From positions 186,001-250,000 of the forward strand of contig JAIWND010000002.1 of NCBI GenBank assembly GCA_025330725.1: DNA of 64,000 bases. Reading direction: 5' to 3'. Positions 20,765 through 32,483 of this stretch are shown piece by piece. The notes beneath the pieces were generated by a model. It did not search any database and was not told where the DNA came from. It saw only the letters and a list, made by a program, of their open reading frames with translations. Position 1 is the first letter of the stretch. Every line of letters starts with the position of its first letter. This DNA is from Chlamydoabsidia padenii. Taxonomy: Eukaryota > Mucoromycota > Mucoromycetes > Mucorales > Cunninghamellaceae. The position numbers and the translations under genes were made by a program.

Positions 20765-22709
20765 ATGTTAAAGCCATTATATCAACCTTTGCGGATCTTG
20801 CAAAGCGTACGCCCATGTAGACAAACCCATAGGGTAAGTATGAATCTGTGACTCACCAACTAATCAGTGCCCTACTAACACCTTTCTCTCTCTTTTTGAC
20901 TGATTGACTAGATGGCATCTACATTGGCACAACAAGTAGAAAAACCTCAGGAACTTGTAGAAGTAAGTAAACGAATGAAACATAATTGTATATTCTTATA
21001 GACGATGACTTTTATCTGTTATCTCACCTCCTAGGAACCTGTCCTGATCCATGAACAAGGCAGTGCACGCTACATTACTCTGAACAGACCCAAAGCATTA
21101 AACGCCATGACAATAGGTATGGTGGAAAAATTCTTTCCTTGGCTTCAGGTAAGGGTTATCGATATCAATAGAAAGACTGGGTGACTCATCTTAGTTATAC
21201 TCTAGGCGTGGGAAAAGTCAGACAACTCCAAAATGGTTTTCCTAAAAGGGAACGGACGAGCAATGTGTGCTGGTGGGGATGTAAAAGGTAACAAAAAGGC
21301 CATAGAATGGAGGGGGGGTGATTAATGATGTATTAACTTTTTTCATTTATTTAAAAAACAGCTGCTGTAGGATTCATCAAGCAAAACGATGGATCACTGA
21401 TCAATATCTTGGATACGGAATTCAAAATGTTCCATTATGTTGCTACCATGAAAACACCCTATATTGCTTTGATGGACGGGATTACTAGTAAGTCAACTAC
21501 TACTATTACTAACATTATTCATCATACTGAAATGAATTTCTTTATGACTATAGTGGGCGCAGGTGCCGGACTCGCAATCAACACTCCCTTTCGAATTGCC
21601 ACTGAAAAAACAATGTTTGCCATGCCTGAAAATACGATAGGACTATTTCCAGATGTTGGGGCGACGTTTTATTTTCCTCGACTGGATGGACAAATTGGCA
21701 CTTACTTGGGAATGACTGGCCATATCATCAAGGCACATGATGTTTTGTAAGTAATAAATGAAATAAATGAAACTCATCCGTTGTCTCATCTTTCTTTTTT
21801 TATTTTTATTTTATGATTCTAGACAATCTGGTCTTGCTACTCACTTTATACCATCAGCTCACTTGCCTGCCCTGGAATCACGATTGATCTCCTTGGACAC
21901 CTCGGATCATGATACAATTAACAACGCCATTAACGAATTTGCTTCCCAGCACATTGACGATCAGCATATGAAGAATCAACATTTGACGTTATGCAGTGAA
22001 ACACGACGAACGATCGATAGGTAAGTAACTAACTAAAAAAAGACCAAACAAAAAAAGGGACTCACATGGTCTAATTTGGCATAGATGCTTCCAATATCAA
22101 ACAGTCGAAGAAATCATGGATGCATTGGAAAAGGACGGATCGGCTTTCGCCAAAGAAGCAAGGGATACTATTTTAAAACGTTGTCCAACGTCTGTCAAGG
22201 TGACTCTCCGGAACCTACGACTGGGTGTCAACATGGGCATTGCCGATTGTCTTAAAATGGAATACGATCTCTGGCAAAAGTTTGCGGTAAAGAAAAAAAA
22301 AGATATTTGTATAAAACAGAAATGGTGGGCGGTTCTTTAACTTTCTCTCTCTTTTTTATTTATGCAGGTACGACATGATTTCATTGAAGGCGTCACATCT
22401 CAACTGGTGACCCGACAACCACCACAATGGAAACCCTCTAGTCTGTCTGATGTCAATGATGCCGAATTGAAGAAAACCTTTTACGATACACCTGCTGCTC
22501 ATTCTGTCAACATGCTCACTAGTGATAACTACTTGTCCAATCCTTATCGACGATTTGCCTTGCCATCTGAAAAGGATATTCTTCACACTATTTCCGAACA
22601 TCCCTCTTGGTCGCTCCATGACTTGAGTCAACACTTTTTGACTCTTCAAAATGGCAAATATGGCGTGCTTGAAAAGGTGGCCGATGTATGGGAACGTCGG
22701 CATGTATAG
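20765..22709 (+). CDS. HIBCH: 3-hydroxyisobutyryl-CoA hydrolase, mitochondrial
   Basis: Hydrolyses 3-hydroxyisobutyryl-CoA in valine catabolism, a crotonase-fold enzyme of the mitochondrial matrix. The start at 20765 gives a basic presequence (MLKPLYQPLRILQSVRPCRQ). Crotonase signatures follow in order: YITLNRPKALNAMTIGMVEK, LKGNGRAMCAGGDVKA (oxyanion hole), GAGAGLAINTPFRIATEKT, and FAMPENTIGLFPDVGATFYF, which holds the catalytic Glu of MPE and the Asp of PDVG typical of HIBCH rather than enoyl-CoA hydratase. The C-terminal domain (FEGVR-like VRHDFIEGVTSQLV, LPSEKDI) is complete. Nine or ten exons read in frame to the stop at 22707-22709. The Ala in the second glycine-rich loop (GAGAG against the usual GGGVG) is a mild variant. 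Confidence 0.94.
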
Positions 22710-23112
22710 TTATGTAGATATAGATTAGTGTAACTTGATGATAGTATTAGATCTTTTGTATTAATAAAATAAAGGTCTTTTAACCTTTGTAAAGGGAGAC
22801 AGGTCTACAAACCTTTATTGTAACCCCGCTAGCCAATCGGAAGTATGGGAATGCAACCGAATGATTCTCGTGTCCAAATAAAAAAGCATCGTTTATTCTA
22901 GAACAGTGGAAGGTCATGGTTGATTTAACAGTAGGACATTCCATCCGCTTTTTTTTACAGACGAAGAAAGAAAGAGAGTGTCCCAACCTTATCAATAGAA
23001 GGGACTAGAAAAAGCTTTATCAGTGTATAGGCATAAACTTAAAAAAAAGGTATCTATAAATAGTTCAGGAAAAAAAGAGGGGAAAGGGGTATCATATGGA
23101 GAGGAGGAAATG
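22710..23112. other. Convergent 3' flanks of HIBCH and the RhoGEF gene
   Basis: AT-rich with AATAAA words near 22766; nothing coding recognised. Confidence 0.55.
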
Positions 23113-25028
23113 CTATGACAGAGAAGTGGTTTTCCGCCTGTGTAATTTCTGAGCATCATTCATAGCTCTTGCTAATCCAATCATTGAATTCACCACTTTA
23201 ACCAAGTACTGATAATCTGCATCATTGGTAGATGTATGCCTTAGCAGATCTATGCAAAAAAAAAAAAAAAAGTTTAAGGGGGAGACATTCATGCAGCGGG
23301 GCTTGAATGTTTTTTTTTTTTACCTTTCAAAAGTAAACAATAGCGAGGCACTCTTTGAATGGGCGCGATCAGGTAATCCGCCATCCCCATTCTTCTTGTA
23401 TCCTTTTTTGCCAAACCATCCTATTATAGATAAAATAAAGTTTACTCAAGTGCCGCGTCAGCAAAACAAAAAAAAAAAAAAAACTTTTTTACCTGCTCGA
23501 TTTTCAATAATAGTAAATTGTTACACGCCCTTTTGATTGTTTTGGTATTGATTTCATAATGCACAGCATATTTTAGAAAGACGGTCCAATCGTCTTGGAG
23601 TTGCAGCCATTGATAGCCAATAGAAGATGCCACATTGGCCAAAGGGGAATGTGGATCTTTAGTGAATCCTGCCAAGATCTTTTCAGAAAGATCAATCAAG
23701 GTAATAAGATGATTAAATAATATAGGTATATCATTAAACTTTACTAAAGGATCCTTGTTTCTGGATGCAGTCAACATGGGGATCATATAACGCTGAAAAG
23801 AGGGAAATCAAAAAGTGTCAATTTCAAATGCCGCTCGTACCTGAATTTTTCTTCTTACCGTTTTGATCAATAAAAGAAGTTCATGATATGATTTTTCAGT
23901 TACGTAGATCTCATTAGTAATAAATCTTTGTAAAGCCAACCATTTTATTTCGGTCTTATCATCCAACTAGATAAAAGAAAAGAAAAGCAAATATGTATCA
24001 GATCGATGAGCCAAAAAAAAAAAAAAGATAAAACTTACCTGAGACGGGACTCGACGATGAGAATATAGATTCTCTTGTTTTTCAAGCTCCGTTATGGTAT
24101 TGCGCCAAACAAGAATAGCCTTTTGCTCCTTTTGTTGTAGATCCATCATCCCAAACACGGAACGAGCGCGCGAAGGCATCACAAGCGGAGTTTCAAAAGA
24201 TGCTACTTTCTGCCCCCCGAATTGGAGAGAAGACGTGGAAGAAGGTAAGGAACTAAAGGCGACGGAAGGATACCGCTGCTGCTCACCCAGAGCCAAAATG
24301 GATGGATGTGTTTGTTTATGTTTGTGTTGCGCTGGTTGAAATAGAGTACTGCATGAACGGACAGGTGCGGACATGCGATGCATTGTCGCCACTTTTTTCT
24401 TTTTTGCAAGTTTGTTGTTGTTGTAAAAAGTGTCATTTGTTTCTGTCACTTGTTTTACAAACCCTTGTTTTTGGTCATGGCGGTCAATCAATAAAAAGTC
24501 AATGGCGGTTAATGGCTCTAGGTCAGACTGTCGGTGCGGCGTTTGAATCGACGATGATGATCTTGAAGAGGTGGACGAAAAGGTGGTGGCGGATGAGGAA
24601 GAAGAGAGGATAGGAGACGACGCTGGGTGATGATTTTTTGGTGAATCAAGAAAAAAACTACAGGGTTGAGAAGATGCTGTGGACGCGGAGGATGCCGATG
24701 GTTGCCGATGGGACGTCTTGTATGGTTGGCGGTTTAAAACAGGTTTTTCTGGGGACCTGGTTGACTTGACTTTTGCAAAAGTGATACCTGGTGGTTTGCG
24801 TCGAAGAGGTTTTGATTGACTCAGTACTGGAAGTAGTGGGCCTGATGATGGTTCCTTGTGTCGTGATATCGAATGGAGGCAGGTTCGGCCAAAGGATTGG
24901 AGACGACGACTCATCGAGGGGGAAGGTGCCGGGGTGAGCGGGGTTTGAAAACATAATGGCTTTCGAGATGTCTGTTTGGCTTTGCAGGCCAATAGTGATT
25001 CTGTGAGTCCTGAAGGGGGGGTTGACAT
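23113..25028 (-). CDS. RhoGEF (Dbl-homology) protein, about 540 residues
   Basis: Five exons from 25028. Residues 1-330 (exon 24039-25028) are disordered, Ser/Pro/Lys-rich, with many possible phosphorylation sites. From about residue 331 a DH domain begins: EIKWLALQRFITNEIYVTEK (conserved region 1), then SYHELLLLIKTRYMIPML, a helical core with GYQWLQLQDDWTVFLKYAVH, and the diagnostic region 3 MADYLIAPIQRVPRYCLLLK, ending QYLVKVVNSMIGLARAMNDA. DH domains load GTP on Rho/Rac/Cdc42 GTPases to direct actin and polarity. The protein stops soon after the DH domain, with no PH domain, which is unusual because most Dbl proteins have DH-PH tandems. The region-3 helix lies in one short exon (about 23325-23420). 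Confidence 0.9.
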
Positions 25029-25406
25029 GTAAAGTTAAGAGAAGGAAAGTGAAAAAAGAAAAAAGAAAGGAGAAAGCAATATCCGTTTTATGAAGGAAAA
25101 AGAAAAAAAAAACATTGGTTTTGGTACCACCATTGTAAAAGGGACAGGAGGGCAGATAAATAAAACGATTATTATCCAAATCTATCTTAGCGCCGCTCCT
25201 GGTTACTTTACTCTATTCAATTCAAATGACCGAAAAGTAACTGGGCTCCTTTTCGTCATTCTCTCCATCTTATTGTTCATCCCAACGCCAACGGGGAATC
25301 CCTTTTATGGGTAATTTGAAATCCCGATGTATATCTCATAAAACGGGGAGTCAAAACCTTTTTTTTTTTTTTTTTTTTTTTTTTGCTCCTCCTATCTCTG
25401 CATACC
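25029..25406. promoter_or_regulatory. Divergent promoter between RhoGEF and ERG8
   Basis: A 378-base shared upstream region with the motif at 25319-25326 and a T24 tract (25361-25384) directly before the ERG8 start. Confidence 0.5.
25319..25326 (+). promoter_or_regulatory. Recurrent promoter motif, ERG8 copy
   Basis: Reads ATTTGAAATCCCGATG; 81 bases before the ERG8 start and 291 bases from the RhoGEF start. Confidence 0.45.
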
Positions 25407-25711
25407 ATGAATTCAACTGATCCACAACCTGTTACTATCGCATCAGCACCCGGTAAAGTACTTTTAACAGGTGGTTATTTGGTACTTGATCAACAATACA
25501 CTGGACTTGTCATTGGTACCTCTGCTCGATTCTACACTGTCATCAAAAGTCTAGGTGATGATGCTAATGGAGCTATCAAGGTACGCTCTCCTCAATTCAA
25601 TCAGGCCACTTGGGATTACACTGCCTCAGTGTCTCAAGAAAACACACTTGTATTGACACCAAAGTAAGTAAAAACACAATAGGTAAATTCTTCAAACTCA
25701 TACTTTTTTTT

Positions 25712-25782
<71 letters not shown>

Positions 25783-27294
25783 TTTAGGCCAAGTGAATCA
25801 TCCAACAAGTTTGTCCAAACCTGTTTACGATTCACGTTAATTGTCATTCTTCAAACCATGGATACCACACAATTCAACACGATTCTGGCAAAAGGATTGA
25901 ATATCTCCATTGTTGGCGATAATGACTTTTACTCCCAACGCGAAGAAGTAAGTCCTCCTATGATTAAACTTGTTTTTTTTTGTGCCTTTGCTAATCCCTC
26001 TCTCTCCAGTTGGAAAAATTAGGTTTATCTATCAAGAAAGCTAGCTCAAGGGAACAACTGGCGGCGTTTTGCGACACACATGCTACCTTGGGAACGGTGA
26101 ACAAGACAGGATTGGGCAGCTCGGCCGCATTGACCACATCCTTGGTGGCCGCCTTGTTTATCCATTTTGGTGTCTTGTCCAATCTAGACCAAGAAAAACA
26201 TCTGACCTTGGTACACAATGTGGCTCAATTCGTCCACTGTTTTGCTCAAGGTAAAGTAGGCTCTGGATTTGACGTGTCTGCTGCTGTCTATGGGAGTCAC
26301 CGTTATCGACGGTTTGATCCTACTATTTTGACCCCCATCATGGTAAGTCAAGAAAATGACTCGTATCCCATCTCACGTGTTGTTGTTTTTTAGGATGAAG
26401 ATGTAAACCCTACTGTTTTGACCAGGGCCTTGTCATATGATAATAACAGGTAGGAATAAAACAAAACAAGGGTCCTAATGATTTAACACTCACCCCTTTT
26501 TTATATACATAGCTGGGACAACAAGGTGGTATCAATCGACTTACCACCTCAATTCGAAATGATTCTGGCGGATATTGATGCTGGTAGTCATACGCCTACT
26601 TTGGTTAGTAAAGTATTGAAATGGCGCAAGGAACAACCTGAAGAAGCGAATAAACTCTGGAATGAATTAGGCTTTTACAACTCAAAAGTGGAACAACATT
26701 TCCGAGATTTGGTATCAGCATCATCTAATGAATCAACTTACAATGAAACAGTGACTCGATTGGCACAATTGCCTGCCTCCCAGGTAAGAAACCAAAAAAG
26801 AGAAAAGAAAGGGGAATGCAATGGGCCTAACTTTTTGTGTGTGTGTAATCTAGTGGAAAACTGATGATTCATCTGATAACAAGGTTCATCAACTTATGGT
26901 GGATTTGGTCACTGATTTTACAAAGGTCCGGGCACTTTTACAACAGATGAGTACAATCACTGGTGTACCCATTGAACCTACCGAACAAACCGAATTACTT
27001 GATCAATGCATGGCTGTCCCTGGTACCATTATGGCTGGTGTACCTGGAGGTAAGTAGTAGATCAAATGATAATGATGAACAACTGATCAACTTGTTTTTA
27101 TTATAGCTGGTGGATATGATGCTATCTACTGCATTGTGTTATCTGAACAAGCCAAAGAAAAGGTCCGTCAAGTCTGGGAACGTTGGTCTATATGTAGCGT
27201 CAGTCCTTTACTTTGCCAAGCTGATTCTAAAGGTGTAACCGTCGTAGATCCAAAAGTAGATATAGGCTTATTATGTGTAAATAGATCTTATTAG
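25407..27294 (+). CDS. ERG8: Phosphomevalonate kinase
   Basis: Converts mevalonate 5-phosphate to the 5-diphosphate in the mevalonate pathway toward ergosterol and other isoprenoids. GHMP-kinase signatures: APGKVLLTGGYLVLDQQYTG near the N-terminus (Erg8-specific), the ATP-binding loop KTGLGSSAALTTSLVAALF at about residue 155-175, GKVGSGFDVSAAVYGSHRYR, SWDNKVVSIDLPP, and the C-terminal motif GVPGAGGYDAIYCIVL. Seven exons (25407-25663, 25788-25947, 26010-26342, 26394-26449, from 26513, and two more) join in frame and end at 27292-27294. The in-frame start at 25407 (MNSTDPQPVTIASAPGK) is preferred over an upstream ATG. Intron 1 contains a long GT microsatellite. Cytosolic or peroxisomal. Confidence 0.95.
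25717..25780 (+). repeat. (GT)32 microsatellite in ERG8 intron 1
   Basis: Uninterrupted GT dinucleotides run from 25717 to 25780, preceded by a T13 tract and followed by GATTTAG, the 3' splice site at 25787. Confidence 0.95.
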
Positions 27295-28142
27295 TAGAGA
27301 TCTTTTTATTTTATTCTAATAAAACGTATTATGATTGATGATAATGATAACATATATCAATAGATGTAATTATAAACAAAGACGGATTAATGAATGGTTT
27401 AGGATATGTTTGGTGCTATATCATCAGTGATCTTTTTTACAACAATGTATGGGGACTGTCATCACCTACTTTTTTTGGGCAAACGGACTTGCTCGGTCGA
27501 GCGACTCGTATACCAAAATAACATGCTTGTAACACTATAGGAGAACTGCATTATGTTTACTTGGCATTTGAAAAGCGGGGCGACCACTACGGCTTAACAT
27601 GTTTGTGGGGTCGCGCTGAGCCGGCCGGCCGGTAGCGGCGGCGTTTTAATACCTTTTTTGCATATATACGATTGAAATCCCGACATCACACTTTCTTCCT
27701 CAAAGTAGTTTTTACATCCATAGTATTTCAAAATGCCACCTGATTTTACATTTAGCAATACAAAGTAGGACACATGTTATTATTGGGTCAAAACATATTT
27801 TTTTTCATTGATATGATAAAAAGGAGACAAACTACTACTACTACTACTACGGTATGGCAATAGTATAAATATCGTGTGCATAACATAGTAGACGGTTGAT
27901 CAAGCAAATCGAGAGGAGCACCATTTTGTCGAGTTTATCCATCAATGTGTTGTGTCATACCGTGATTACCAGTCATTTAACCCTTTGTATACAGACATTA
28001 AAAAGTGTCACATAAAAGCAAATCGGTATTGTCATCGTCGCGTTTATTGTTTTTATTAGTAGAATAAGATATGATATATAGTGAAGGGAAAAATTTGTAA
28101 AAAAAAAAAAAAAAAAGTATATATATATATAATAAAGTCATT
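27295..28142. other. Convergent 3' region of ERG8 and CDC50, 0.85 kb
   Basis: Contains an exact motif at 27675-27682, a GC-rich palindromic GCCGGCCGGC near 27620-27632 that stands out from its AT-rich surroundings, and ACT repeats near 27830-27850. No coding region recognised. Confidence 0.5.
27675..27682 (+). promoter_or_regulatory. Recurrent motif, orphan copy between convergent genes
   Basis: Reads GATTGAAATCCCGACATC in a region where both flanking genes end, so it may mark an unannotated transcript. Confidence 0.3.
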
Positions 28143-29687
28143 TCAATGGTGGCGAGCACCAGGAGTTTGATTCCAGGACAAACGATCATGATCACCCAGT
28201 TTCCTACCATGAATCAGTTAGCGATGAGTTTTTAATTATGTTTCCTTTATTCTTACCTTGGTCTGAAAAAGTGCCAACCCAAGAAGATGACCCCTAAGAA
28301 TGCGCATACACATCCCATAATGATCCAAGCCAAACCCATGAATGGATTCCTATCACCTAAAAAGGATGTACCTGAGATGACAATTGATTTGGTTCCACCA
28401 TAAGCTGTGATATCATAATCTATATAAGAAGAAATAATGAGTACATCCATTGTTCAACTCCCTCCAAAGACTACTTACTTAGATCCATTTGTATTTCATA
28501 AGTCCCTGGAGCCAAAGAGTCACCATCGTAATGAGAGTATAATTTTCGGAATGTTGGGTACCAGCTCGTTCGCATCCAGACTTGGAAATGTTCATCTGTT
28601 TGAGGATTAAACAAATTATCGGCAGTGTAGTTAGGGTAACGACGGATCCAATTGGGAGGAGGTGTGATTTGATCAAGAGGCAGTTGTGTTTGTTTGAATC
28701 TTGCCTTGTCGGATGGCCATGCGATACCTGTTTCCAGGAATGGATAAGACTGATTGTTGCTACTGGTGTTGGCTGGATTCAACAAGTTTAAATTCGAGAA
28801 TGAATCTATTACATGTTAAAAAAAAAGGGGGGGGGAAGGTCTAGTTAGTTTGTTTACCATGCTTCCTTTTTCTTGTTTTCCTTCTTACCATTAAACATAG
28901 AGTTCGCAATGAGACCACAAGGATAATACATTTTACCATTTGGATCAAAGGCCACTGGATTACAAGAAGCACCTGCATCAACCGGAGATATAATTTCACC
29001 TGATAATTGATTATAACTGAGACTTTTAACATACTTTCGATGGTTTTGATAAAAGTTTGTCAATTGATAGAATATATAGATTGGTCCCTTGAGTTCCATC
29101 GGGATCGAGAATTTGATGATACACCGGTTGATATTGTCCCCATTCACAGGCGCGCCATTTAAAAATGTATTGGTCGAGATCGTTTTATAACTTGGTGCCC
29201 GGATAACTAGACCACATTCATTTAGTATTCTAGTTAAAACCATACCATACTCTTCTTACCTGTTGAATTGTCAGAAGTAAACTTGTAACTATAGAGATCA
29301 CTAGTCAGTGTCACTTCATTAGGGCCAGCAGCAGCACAACCCGTATAATTAATCACAATTTCATTGACCTAAGTAATAATAATAAGAAAGTATCATCAGT
29401 AGTATTCCTTCTCTATCATCAATTACTTACTGTTTCGCTTTCATAAAGAAAGAGACCACCTAAAGGTGCTAGTACTATACCAGCAGCGAATAATGTAGGC
29501 AAAACCGTTTTGGGTGTCAGCAGAGGTTGCCAAGCCTTGAGCCGTTGTTGTTTAAAAGCCGTATCTAGATTAAATAAACCAAAAGAGGTATCAAGGTCAA
29601 GATGAGTTATTCATTAGTTTGCACCTTGTTTCACCTTGTTTTATATCACACTTTACTTGCAGGTTTCCGACTTTTGGTGTCAGCCAT
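28143..29687 (-). CDS. CDC50: CDC50/LEM3-family phospholipid flippase subunit
   Basis: Non-catalytic partner of P4-ATPases that flip aminophospholipids in Golgi, endosome or plasma membrane. The start at 29687 gives MADTKSRKPA; the second exon has KQQRLKAWQPLLTPKTVLPT and a first membrane helix (LFAAGIVLAPLGGLFLYESE). The lumenal loop has paired cysteines (INYTGCAAAGPNEVTL, AGASCNPVAF, YYPCGLIANSMFND), N-glycosylation sequons, and RIKFS-like IIKFSIPMELKGPIYIFYQL. The second membrane helix is LAWIIMGCVCAFLGVIFLGW, and the tail FFRPRKLGDHDRLSWNQ is joined through a last small intron to a stop at 28143-28145. Exons join in frame. Divergent from PFA4 with 234 bases between starts. Confidence 0.94.
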
Positions 29688-29921
29688 CTTGAAGAGGTTT
29701 GATGCTAAAGAGAAAAAGAGAAGAAAGAAGAGCTTAGAAAAGAGGCTGAACAAAAATAGAAGGAAGTGAAATGTTTTGAACCCCGATTACTTTGCAAAAC
29801 AAGTTTATAATCTTTGCCTTTCTCCTTTTTCCCCCTCTTCTTCTTCTTCTTCTTGTTCCTTTTTCTTTCTTCTAGACAATATTATATTATACCAACGACC
29901 AATATAAAACATATACAACTC
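29688..29921. promoter_or_regulatory. Divergent promoter, CDC50 and PFA4
   Basis: A 234-base shared promoter with a TTTTGAACCCCGATT motif variant near 29776-29788, central to both starts, and a CT-rich tract before PFA4. Confidence 0.4.
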
Positions 29922-31426
29922 ATGTTGGATTCCATACCTGGCCAAGTTATAGTGACCGCGGTCACCTTACTCATTTCCACCATTGCCTATTCCTCCCAAT
30001 ATTTCATCTTTATACCTGGTCTTCAAGACTCGACTCTATCCACCATACAGGTCCTGGCTCCTTTTAACATATTTGTCTTGTTGATCTTTTACAATTATTA
30101 TTTGGCAGTGACAACGGATCCTGGAAAGGTGCCACCACAATGGGTACGTATATAGGAATTAAAAGGCAGTTTGTTATGCTGGGTTCCAAATGGGGGATAC
30201 TAAACTCTTCTACTATATAGGAACCACCTTCGTTTGTCCTCAACACTTCTGATACAACAACAACACCTCCACGTTTCTGTAAAACCTGTCAAGTATATAA
30301 ACCACCACGTGCTCACCATTGTCGTTATTGCCACCGGTGTGTTTTGAAAATGGATCATCATTGCCCTTGGATCAACAATTGTGTTGGTATCTACAACTAT
30401 CCCCACTTTTTACGATTTATCTTTTTTGTGAATGTAGCATGTACCTATGTGATAGTACTTTTGGTTTGGAGAACAAGGTGTATTATGGATGCTATTCGAC
30501 ATTTTAGGGTAAGTCCCCTACCCACTTCCCACATTATTCAATGTCCACTAACAACACTTTTGCATAGTTTGACGCTGAACCCACGACTACCGAAGTCATA
30601 TTCCTTGTATTAAACTTTGTATTAGCTACTGTGGTTCTATTCTCTGTTGGTATACTTGGTGGGTACCATCTTTACTGTTTGGCTCGAAATCAATCTACCA
30701 TTGAAGCTTGGGAACGTGGTAAAGTGGAAACTCTTGTGCGTCGTCGAAAGATACCACCTGTAAGTACAATAATTCTACCTATATACATACATGCAATAAC
30801 AATACAATATATATATATATATATATATATAGTTTGAATACCCATTCAGTCTGGGTGTATACAACAATATTTGCTCGGTACTAGGCAAGAATCCTTTGTT
30901 ATGGTTATGGCCCACTCGAAAAATGACGACAGGTGATGGATTGACATTCCCAGTCCAACCTCCTATTGATGCCTCAACTCAACACTTTTGGCCACCAAGA
31001 GATCCTGACGACCTTCGACCTTCGATCTTTTCGTCCAAATATAAACGACAACAGGAAAAAAAGCGACAATTATGGAAAGAACGTGACAATCAGGAATTGG
31101 AACCTATGATGAATGATACTGTGGATGATTCGGAAGACTATTACGACTCGGGCAGCTTCATGACGGACAGTGACGACGAATATTCATTGATGGATGAAGA
31201 AGAAAACACACAATCGTTTAATGGTCAACCGATGCGTCGATGGGACTATCACAATCAATCTGTACAACACCGATCATCACCATCACACGCTCATACTCCA
31301 CAATTACTACATCATCCTGATGACAGTAGTGATAATGATGATCTCGACCAAGACGACACTATTCCTTTATCTTCCTTTTTGTCAAGACCATCACCATCAT
31401 CATCCAAGGACTCGAAAGAGGATTAG
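29922..31426 (+). CDS. PFA4: DHHC palmitoyltransferase Pfa4
   Basis: ER-membrane protein S-acyltransferase; in yeast Pfa4 palmitoylates chitin synthase Chs3. The start at 29922 opens two membrane helices ([20 protein letters not shown] and [20 protein letters not shown]). The cysteine-rich DHHC domain is complete: [39 protein letters not shown], with the catalytic DHHC. Two more helices follow, then the TTxE motif (EAWERGK region) and the Pfa4-type tail [38 protein letters not shown]. The C-terminal 130 residues are acidic and Ser-rich. Five exons in frame to 31426; one intron has a TA repeat (30808-30830). Confidence 0.93.
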
Positions 31427-31723
31427 ATTAGTTTATATTACTTTTGTAGTTTAATCATTTGTATATCATTGAATAAAATAAAATCTGGGAAGAGGGATTA
31501 ATATAGTCATCATGTAGAATAACAAGATTACAAGTTGTAATACTTTTATTGTGGATTGGACAAAAGAGTGATATGGATGTATGTAGGGAAAAAAAAAAAA
31601 GGAAGATTGTAATAAATGAAATGAAATCTACAGTTACTATGCACAACAAAGAGATGGGTGGGAAAAAGGATTAATAGTAATAATAATAATATAAAAAAAA
31701 GGGGGGAGAGAAGGTAACTACAT

Positions 31724-32483
31724 TTATTCGTTGATCAATTGAGAGACCAGAGACCAAGCACCCGCCACAGCAGCACAGAGTCCAGAAGACATAGCCATAA
31801 CACGTGGGCCTGACCATAAATTAAAAAGAGAGAGAGCATTAAACATCCCACCCATCCTACCTTGATTTTTTTTTTCTTTTACCTGCTGTGGATTTAAAGA
31901 TAGCACCCGATATGGCACCGCCAGCAATGCTATTAAAGATATCATGGGACCCTCTTGAAGCATCAATCAAAGCCGTGGTACCATTATACATCATGGCGAT
32001 CACACCGACCGAATTACCAAGACCAGGACCCCGACGCGTGATAGTGTTAAGAGTGGTATTGAGACGTACTTTCATATTGGTTGAGGTCGCATTACTCTTT
32101 TTCAACCCTTCCGCCAAACCATAAGCCCCACCCAGTGTCAATCCCGCCAAGTACGCTGTGCCTGTACCATAACAGAGATCGTCCGTCCAGCCTCGAGAAG
32201 GTGTCAGTGTCGAACCACCCCCATAAGATGCACTTGCCGATGAATCATCGACTTGAAGGAAATCAATACCACCTTGTAACGCCATGGGTTGGATCTTGGC
32301 ATTGCTATATTGTACACTGGTCATAAAATCAGGCATCTTTTCATATGTATTGTCGCCAAAAGATTCAGAAGTATCCAGGCCACCGGTGGGTGAGTAGGCA
32401 GCATCGGCATCTTGAGTGAGTGTGTCATTGTTGAAGTTGCTAGTGTCGTTCGATGATGAGGATCCAAAGCCGAAAATACCCAT
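31724..32483 (-). CDS. TIM23: Mitochondrial inner-membrane translocase subunit Tim23
   Basis: Channel-forming subunit of the TIM23 presequence translocase. Two exons (to about 31883, and 31724-31809) join as STAG-PRVMAMSSGLCAAVAG. The start MGIFGFGSSSSNDTSNFNND at 32483 is chosen over an upstream in-frame ATG by homology. Residues 1-95 form the intermembrane-space receptor region, including FLQVDDSSAS and SRGWTDDLCYGTGTAYLAGL. Four helices follow with the family glycine motifs: LAGLTLGGAYGLAEGL, RLNTTLNTITRRGPGLGNSV, GVIAMMYNGTTALIDASRGS and SIAGGAISGAIFKSTAG. Length about 225 residues, normal for fungi. Confidence 0.94.

Noticed and set aside
24094..24613. Plus-strand ORFs inside the RhoGEF exon
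   Set aside because: Opposite-strand shadows of the Ser/Lys-rich exon of the RhoGEF gene.
25717..25780. CRISPR-like repeat array
   Set aside because: Simple dinucleotide repeat without spacers, in a eukaryotic intron.
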